NCBI GenBank assembly: GCA_949373265.1
Contig: CASICT010000035.1
Location: 1-19,273 of the forward strand
Direction: 5' to 3'
Length of the DNA: 19,273 bases
Source: Candidatus Poseidoniaceae archaeon
Lineage (GTDB): Archaea > Thermoplasmatota > Poseidoniia > Poseidoniales > Poseidoniaceae
The notes beneath the pieces were generated by a model that saw only the letters and a list, made by a program, of their open reading frames with translations, was not told the DNA's origin and did not search any database. Position 1 is the stretch's first letter. Every line of letters begins with the position of its first letter. The position numbers were made by a program, and so were the translations under genes. Below are positions 14,321 through 19,273 of the stretch, piece by piece.

Positions 14321-17300
14321 ATGGTGGACCCAATTAAACAGGCACTCATTCTAACATTCCTAATGCTGCTCACACCGTGGGCTGCAGCGGATGTTGCTAT
14401 GTGGCAAGGCCCTAATTCAACCCCAGATTCTTCCAGTCTAGACCCCTCTAATTCAACATATAATGGATTCACATTACCATCAAATCATACGATTACAGGC
14501 TCTTCATTTGAACTAGCGCCAGAATGGACTGAGACTGGTGATAACGGCACATACTGGGCCTCGGATAGTCCAGGAGGGTTCTCTGTTGGTAATTCGAATG
14601 GAACCTCATATCTGACCTCAAATGGAGATCTAACACTCGCTCCCCAGTCGACTTATGGACAAATGACCGATTTTGAATCTAGTAATGTTCAATTCTCAGG
14701 CTGGGGCCCTCATGGCGATGATGTATGGATGCCAGTTAACTTGTCAGACGTAGCATATGGTCCTGCCAATGCAACCTCTGGCCATCTGGTGGCCGGTAGT
14801 AATGGTTCAGTACAACCTGGTTCATCCAGTTCTCTGAGGTCACAATTTTGGCCGATTCCAAATATTGTCAGATACTTTAATGTCTCATTCGATAGATGGA
14901 ATTCTTTCGATTCAGGTGATTATGCTAAAATTCAATACTCGATAGATAATGGTCTAAACTGGCAAAATCTAGACAATTGGTCGGGAGTAACAACTGATTG
15001 GGTAGGGGAAATGTATGCCCTAGACAACATTGTAGCAGGTGCCAACAGCATCGGGTTCCGCTATTTGGTCATCACTTCCAATGATTCATCTGCAGATATT
15101 GGGTTGTTCATTGACTCATTTAATCTAACCAACCAAGGTAACCCGTTAGGGGCATGGTTTCATGGTAATTCAAGTGGGGAGTATTCCATCAACGCTAATG
15201 GCTCGATAATAGTTCCAATCGATTTGTCAGGATTACCGGGACCTCTTGAATTCGTTTATTCTTCAAACTGGGATATTGAAGGTGACTACAATGACAATAT
15301 GGCTGTAATGATATCGTTAGATAATAATTCTACTTGGACTGTAATGAGTCCTTTACCTGGTGTGCCGGGTATTGGTGTCCCTTCAGGAGGAGTAACGTAT
15401 AATCAAGAGACATCTGGGTGGAGAGAAGTCCAACACCCCTTCCCTTCATCCGCAGCAGGCCATCCTAATGCCTCTAATGCTCTTCTGAAATTTAGGGTAA
15501 CTACTGATGCAGTCAAGAATCATGGTGGTAATGCAGTTGATGGCTGGGAGGGAATTATGATCGATGACCTTAGAGTTCTTTCAGCAGTTGGTTCACCTAA
15601 TATGCAAACTACCACTTTAGAAAATTTTACAAGTTCATCGGGAACAACCCTTGTTTCAGTTCAAGGTTATCAAAATGATTGGCAATACATTACTTGGGAA
15701 GGGGACAATGGTCCTTGGTCCGCTTTTGATTCCTTTGAAGTGGTGCAACAATTGCCTAGTGGTTGGCGAGTGGACCATGAGCGAGGTTCGGCATCATGGG
15801 AGAGAGGGGCTATCTCCAACACAGCAGGATTTGGTCCTAATAACACAGCATGGCCAAGCGGAGACAAAGGGATGGCCATAAATTTGGATGGAGATTATTC
15901 AGATAATACGTATACGCATCTAGTATCTCCAATGTATTACATACCTCTCGGGTCAACAGCCAGACTAACCTTCAATCACTGGATTTGTACTGAAGCAGCA
16001 TGGGATGGAGGCACAATATTCACCTCGGTAGATGACGGCATAACGTGGCAACATTTTGGCGATAATATATCTGGGTTTTACGAAAGGCTATCTCAAGTCA
16101 ATACAAATTCACCATTCCATGGGCGCGGTATTTTTGATGGTTCAACAGTGGCTAATGGTTGTGGAACAACCAACACTAATCACACATTTAATCGAATTAG
16201 CGGCGATATTTCTAGCCTTGCTGGAAACAATGTTAGAATCAGATTTTCATTCTTTTCTGACACTTATGTCGAGGAAGATGGATGGTACATCGATGATGCT
16301 GGTATCGAAATAGATAGATTCCAAAGTCACGGGAATTGGACTAGCCCAATAATTCAAGCCGATGAAGCAGGATGGGCTAGATTGAGCTCACTTTATTGGG
16401 AGCCTGAAGGAACTAATATCACAGTTGATGTTCTTGATATTAACGATAATATCGTTGCAGGACATGAAAACCGTCGGCTTCCATTCAACCTTGATATCGC
16501 AGCATGGGAATATTCCCAACTTAAGTTTAGAGTCCAATTCTCGACCAACAATGAAACCGTTACGCCAACGATGAAAATACTTCACCATGGAATAACCGAG
16601 TACCTTACATTAGATATCATTCAAGAATTAGACTCTTCAATGCCAGAATGGATAACCAACCCCTCTTCAGCTCCATCGAATTCTTCCGAATATAGACTCG
16701 AGGTCATGTTGCCCCATTGGAGACCTTACTCGGATGTGAAGGTAGATTGTGATGGTAATGCCACTGCAAGTCTCTTTGAGATAACGAATAGGGTTCCAGT
16801 TTTGGGGACCGGATACCCCGTATCTACCGGTGGCCAACCTTCTGTAATAGATGCGAAGAGTTGTGATGAAATACTTGTCAATTCCTTTGGACCTAGCCAG
16901 GCAACTACATTGTATCTGAATATTGGAGTTGGCAATTCATTTGAGTGGTTCAGTCTAGAGCCTGTTACTTTACGCGCTCCAATAAACCCCCAAATCGACC
17001 TCGGAGATGATGGGATAATAGATTGGAAATGGAATGGTACTTTCCATCATTCAACTGAATTATATTCTCTTGAAATCGATAGTGTGCCAACTCAAATTGA
17101 TCATAATAATGGCTTTGATATTGATTATTCCAGTAATCTTAATTTTTCAATTTTAATGCCTGCAAGAAACCTTACAGGTCAATCCTGGGACTGTATAGCC
17201 CATTCCTACTGTTACAATGGTGGAATCAATTTCATCACTAATGGTTCTCGTAATGTGACTATGAGCGAATCCCTGGTTTGGATAAATAATTCAGGATTTC

Positions 17301-17578
17301 CTCACTACATGTCTGAATACAAGTTCGGCTTCACTACCGAACAAGAAACCTCATTCCAACTTCTCTCGATAAATCATATATCTGGATTCAATCACTCGAT
17401 AATTATCAATAACTCTCTAACGGAGTTGTTGTCAATCAATGGTGATGCATCAACATTACCGGTCGGTATTGCAGTTCAAAGAGGAGGAGTGATTTTTAAT
17501 GGAGCAATAAACCATGAAATATCAATAATTGACACTTGGACATCCCTACCCGGCAGAAACATTCAGGCCGGGCTTTGA
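14321..17578 (+). CDS. Giant secreted jelly-roll protein, N-terminal part
   Basis: ATG 14321 is chosen because it starts a good signal peptide, KQALILTFLMLLTPWAAA; an in-frame ATG at 14273 and an open frame from 14171 overlap the divergent gene's upstream region. The readable part is 1085 residues, rich in Asn-X-Ser/Thr sequons. At least three beta-sandwich modules resemble the MAM/immune-inhibitor-A-like jelly rolls seen in exported proteins. One spans about 183-267 (YSIDNGLNWQNL, closing DIGLFIDSFNL), one about 305-420 (VMISLDNNSTW, closing GIMIDDLRV) and one about 477-670 (FTSVDDGITWQHF, closing EDGWYIDDAGIE). A further module (about 670-765) begins GNWTSPIIQADEAGWARL. No peptidase motif is visible, so catalytic activity is not claimed. 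The frame stops at 17576-17578, but the downstream sequence continues in the same style in shifting frames, so the true protein is probably longer. Confidence 0.85.
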   Translation: MVDPIKQALILTFLMLLTPWAAADVAMWQGPNSTPDSSSLDPSNSTYNGFTLPSNHTITGSSFELAPEWTETGDNGTYWASDSPGGFSVGNSNGTSYLTSNGDLTLAPQSTYGQMTDFESSNVQFSGWGPHGDDVWMPVNLSDVAYGPANATSGHLVAGSNGSVQPGSSSSLRSQFWPIPNIVRYFNVSFDRWNSFDSGDYAKIQYSIDNGLNWQNLDNWSGVTTDWVGEMYALDNIVAGANSIGFRYLVITSNDSSADIGLFIDSFNLTNQGNPLGAWFHGNSSGEYSINANGSIIVPIDLSGLPGPLEFVYSSNWDIEGDYNDNMAVMISLDNNSTWTVMSPLPGVPGIGVPSGGVTYNQETSGWREVQHPFPSSAAGHPNASNALLKFRVTTDAVKNHGGNAVDGWEGIMIDDLRVLSAVGSPNMQTTTLENFTSSSGTTLVSVQGYQNDWQYITWEGDNGPWSAFDSFEVVQQLPSGWRVDHERGSASWERGAISNTAGFGPNNTAWPSGDKGMAINLDGDYSDNTYTHLVSPMYYIPLGSTARLTFNHWICTEAAWDGGTIFTSVDDGITWQHFGDNISGFYERLSQVNTNSPFHGRGIFDGSTVANGCGTTNTNHTFNRISGDISSLAGNNVRIRFSFFSDTYVEEDGWYIDDAGIEIDRFQSHGNWTSPIIQADEAGWARLSSLYWEPEGTNITVDVLDINDNIVAGHENRRLPFNLDIAAWEYSQLKFRVQFSTNNETVTPTMKILHHGITEYLTLDIIQELDSSMPEWITNPSSAPSNSSEYRLEVMLPHWRPYSDVKVDCDGNATASLFEITNRVPVLGTGYPVSTGGQPSVIDAKSCDEILVNSFGPSQATTLYLNIGVGNSFEWFSLEPVTLRAPINPQIDLGDDGIIDWKWNGTFHHSTELYSLEIDSVPTQIDHNNGFDIDYSSNLNFSILMPARNLTGQSWDCIAHSYCYNGGINFITNGSRNVTMSESLVWINNSGFPHYMSEYKFGFTTEQETSFQLLSINHISGFNHSIIINNSLTELLSINGDASTLPVGIAVQRGGVIFNGAINHEISIIDTWTSLPGRNIQAGL

Positions 17579-18692
17579 TTCAACAAGCGGTGTCCAATCA
17601 TCAAGATTTTACAGAATACACCCGCCCTCGATGCAATGTAAATTTGAAAATATCCACCTCAGCCTCAGCTGACAGCAACTATCGCAGAGGTAACCATTGA
17701 CAACCTCGACACCGGAGGACGATTTCATCCAAAACTCTGGCGCCGGAGTGATTGGCACTTGATTCCTTACAACAGTAGTTGGGATGGCGAAAACGTCACT
17801 TGGTCATTCGAATCCAAAGTGGTTACTAGATGACAATCCCTCGCCTCTATTGGTTCGCTTCGGGAACAGATACCAATGGATTTCTCCTTAGGCCCTGTAA
17901 TGGGAAGTTTCAGGCTCAGCACAGCACGCAGCATCCACCAATGACCTCGAGGTAATCGCCTTGCGTGCATGGGCGAATAATCGGCCATTGCATGATACTG
18001 GGAAACGCCTCTATGGCCATTGAATGTGATGGGTGATGAAGAGATAACTATCACAGGCGAGGTGAGATACTCAGGATTGGTGGGAGCCCATCCACATCCT
18101 CAGGATGTAGATTTAGAAGTCACTCTATTCGATGGCGATACAGTAGATTGCCAAAGTGGCCGCAAGTATCGATACACAATGGCCTGTTTAACACAACAAT
18201 CTCTACAGCCCAGATTTGGAAAACGATGAGCGGCAATGAATTGATAATAGTTCCAGATCTTGTGCGTATTGGGACCAGATAGTCAGCAGCCACTGCAGGA
18301 GATGCCACATCAATCATCCCAAGAAATCAGATTCATTCTTAGATTCAAAAAATGCCGAAGTGATATATCTAGAAATAAATGCCCCGGGGGGAAATCAGAC
18401 TAGCAGACGGGCACGTTTGGCACCCGGGCCAAGACATCCCTCTCCAATTACACGTTACCGATGATAATGGCCTGCCCACCTAAGATGGAACTTTAGTGTA
18501 CAACCGAAGTGGAAGAGGGTGGGAATCAATCGAATTCCTGACTCCAATCGGAGCGACTTCAGCGGTGATCGATTTACCGCTTAATCGACGAATCTTCAGT
18601 ACCCCTAATGCACATGAAGAAAAAGGATGGATTGATGTCTTTGATCGAAGGCAATGATCTAGGCAGGAAACCCGATAGTGGGGGGAGGGAGC
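17579..18692 (+). pseudogene. Frame-broken continuation of the giant surface protein
   Basis: No long frame exists here, yet all three forward frames yield surface-protein-like peptides in turn. Examples are SDWHLIPYNSSWDGENVTW (frame broken near 17820), NDLEVIALRAWANNRPLHDT from 17940, EEITITGEVRYSGLVGAHPH to about 18150, and NGLFNTTISTAQIWKTMSGN from 18178. Then come LDSKNAEVIYLEINAPGGNQ from 18339 and LADGHVWHPGQDIPLQLHVT from 18400, the last crossing an in-frame TAA at 18481 and continuing to about 18650. I count roughly ten frame changes, about one per 100 bases, with sharp borders to clean sequence on both sides. The peptides keep ordinary composition, which argues for sequence errors over old decay. 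The segment joins the 14321 gene to the open frame from 18693. Confidence 0.7.
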
Positions 18693-19273
18693 ATGGATGA
18701 AGCGTATGCTAGAGTTCATGTTCAACCAAGGTACTCAACATGGATAGATGGGCAATCACTTGGCCTGGACAGTATTGATGAATATTTACTGCCAGGGAAT
18801 ACTCACCGATTCAATTTCACAATATCCGATGATAATGGAATCGAATCAATCGACTTGATACGTTTTGATTTGATCAATGATAAGAATGGATGCGAAATTG
18901 AATGGACACCTTGGAATGATGAGATAGTTCATGATGTTGGATGTTTCATAAAACCTCCTAAAATAGAATCAATAAAACGTTGGCAAGCAGATACTTGGGA
19001 TGTATCTATCGACTTTGAATTAAGATGGGATTTAGAATACGACATTGGTTCGAATCAACATACACCTTCGCTAAAAATGTGGGATGAAAACGCTCCATTA
19101 GGAGCAGGTTTCACATCAATCGAGCTCCATTCTTGGTCTATCCATAATGGCGTTTATTTACGAATCGTCGATATCGATGATAAGATGTCACCTCGCGGTT
19201 ATTTCAATAACAATATTATCTATATTCATGCTCAAGATATAGTAGACATTGACGTCTTAGCCTTTCATAATGG
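18693..19273 (+). CDS. Giant surface protein, further part, running off the right edge
   Basis: The frame is open from ATG 18693 to the window end (193 residues) and extends upstream in the same frame to about 18669 (NPIVGGGS before MDEAYARVHV). The ATG is therefore only the first Met after the last frame break, not a true start. The sequence is beta-rich with alternating acidic turns, for example RFNFTISDDNGIESIDLIRF and WDVSIDFELRWDLEYDIGSN, and ends with IHAQDIVDIDVLAFHNG at the edge. Composition and style match the protein starting at 14321, and no start, promoter or terminator lies between them, so I take them as one gene. No domain is recognised with confidence. Confidence 0.75.
   Translation, partial: MDEAYARVHVQPRYSTWIDGQSLGLDSIDEYLLPGNTHRFNFTISDDNGIESIDLIRFDLINDKNGCEIEWTPWNDEIVHDVGCFIKPPKIESIKRWQADTWDVSIDFELRWDLEYDIGSNQHTPSLKMWDENAPLGAGFTSIELHSWSIHNGVYLRIVDIDDKMSPRGYFNNNIIYIHAQDIVDIDVLAFHN

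Noticed and set aside
19045..19060. GGTTCGAATC resembles a tRNA T-loop.
   Set aside because: It lies inside an open coding frame and no acceptor, D-arm or anticodon stem could be formed around it.
1..19273. CRISPR array, transposase, integrase, toxin-antitoxin or defence genes.
   Set aside because: No regularly spaced repeats, recombinase motifs, terminal inverted repeats or small paired genes of this kind were seen on either strand.

Overview
The window looks like a piece of a planktonic euryarchaeal genome, most probably Marine Group II (Candidatus Poseidoniales). The information-processing genes are archaeal in type: EF-1 alpha next to ribosomal protein uS10, a GINS-type replication factor, and a family B DNA polymerase with proofreading motifs. 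Around them are large, acidic, sequon-rich exported proteins, one ending in a PGF-CTERM archaeosortase signal. The assignment to MGII is inferred from gene style and composition; no database search was possible.

Layout. 1-2051: 3' part of a fibronectin-like surface protein with a C-terminal membrane anchor. 2221-5877: a 1218-residue secreted EF-hand protein (11 canonical-looking loops plus one degenerate) with a recent internal 216-bp duplication and a PGF-CTERM tail. It converges on a small minus-strand zinc-ribbon membrane protein (5984-6388), which lies just downstream of a minus-strand branched-chain aminotransferase, ilvE (6442-7470). ilvE is divergent from polB (7571-10042), which is followed by a PKD-domain lipoprotein (10097-11260). 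Then comes the translation pair tuf-rps10 (11395-13067), which converges on a minus-strand gene I read as the GINS subunit Gins51 with an unusually long linker (13229-14224). Divergent from it, a giant secreted jelly-roll protein starts at 14321 and seems to run off the right edge.

Quality and integrity. Two stretches carry clustered frame breaks: the 5' end of tuf (two single-base insertions within about 130 bp of an otherwise perfect essential gene) and 17579-18692 (roughly ten frame changes and one in-frame stop, while peptide sense is kept). Both look more like patches of poor sequence than biological decay, but this needs read-level checking.

How the genes work together. tuf-rps10 is a classic archaeal translation operon. 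polB and Gins51 serve chromosome replication. The remaining large genes form an envelope/exoprotein set that uses at least three anchoring strategies: C-terminal transmembrane helix, archaeosortase tail and lipobox. The least explained non-coding structures are the hairpins in the two convergent intergenic regions. They share an AGCACC/GGTGCT stem, and the one behind rps10 is followed by a 16-bp stem whose two wobble pairs fit only a plus-strand transcript. I did not find a clearly new defence, mobile or metabolic system.
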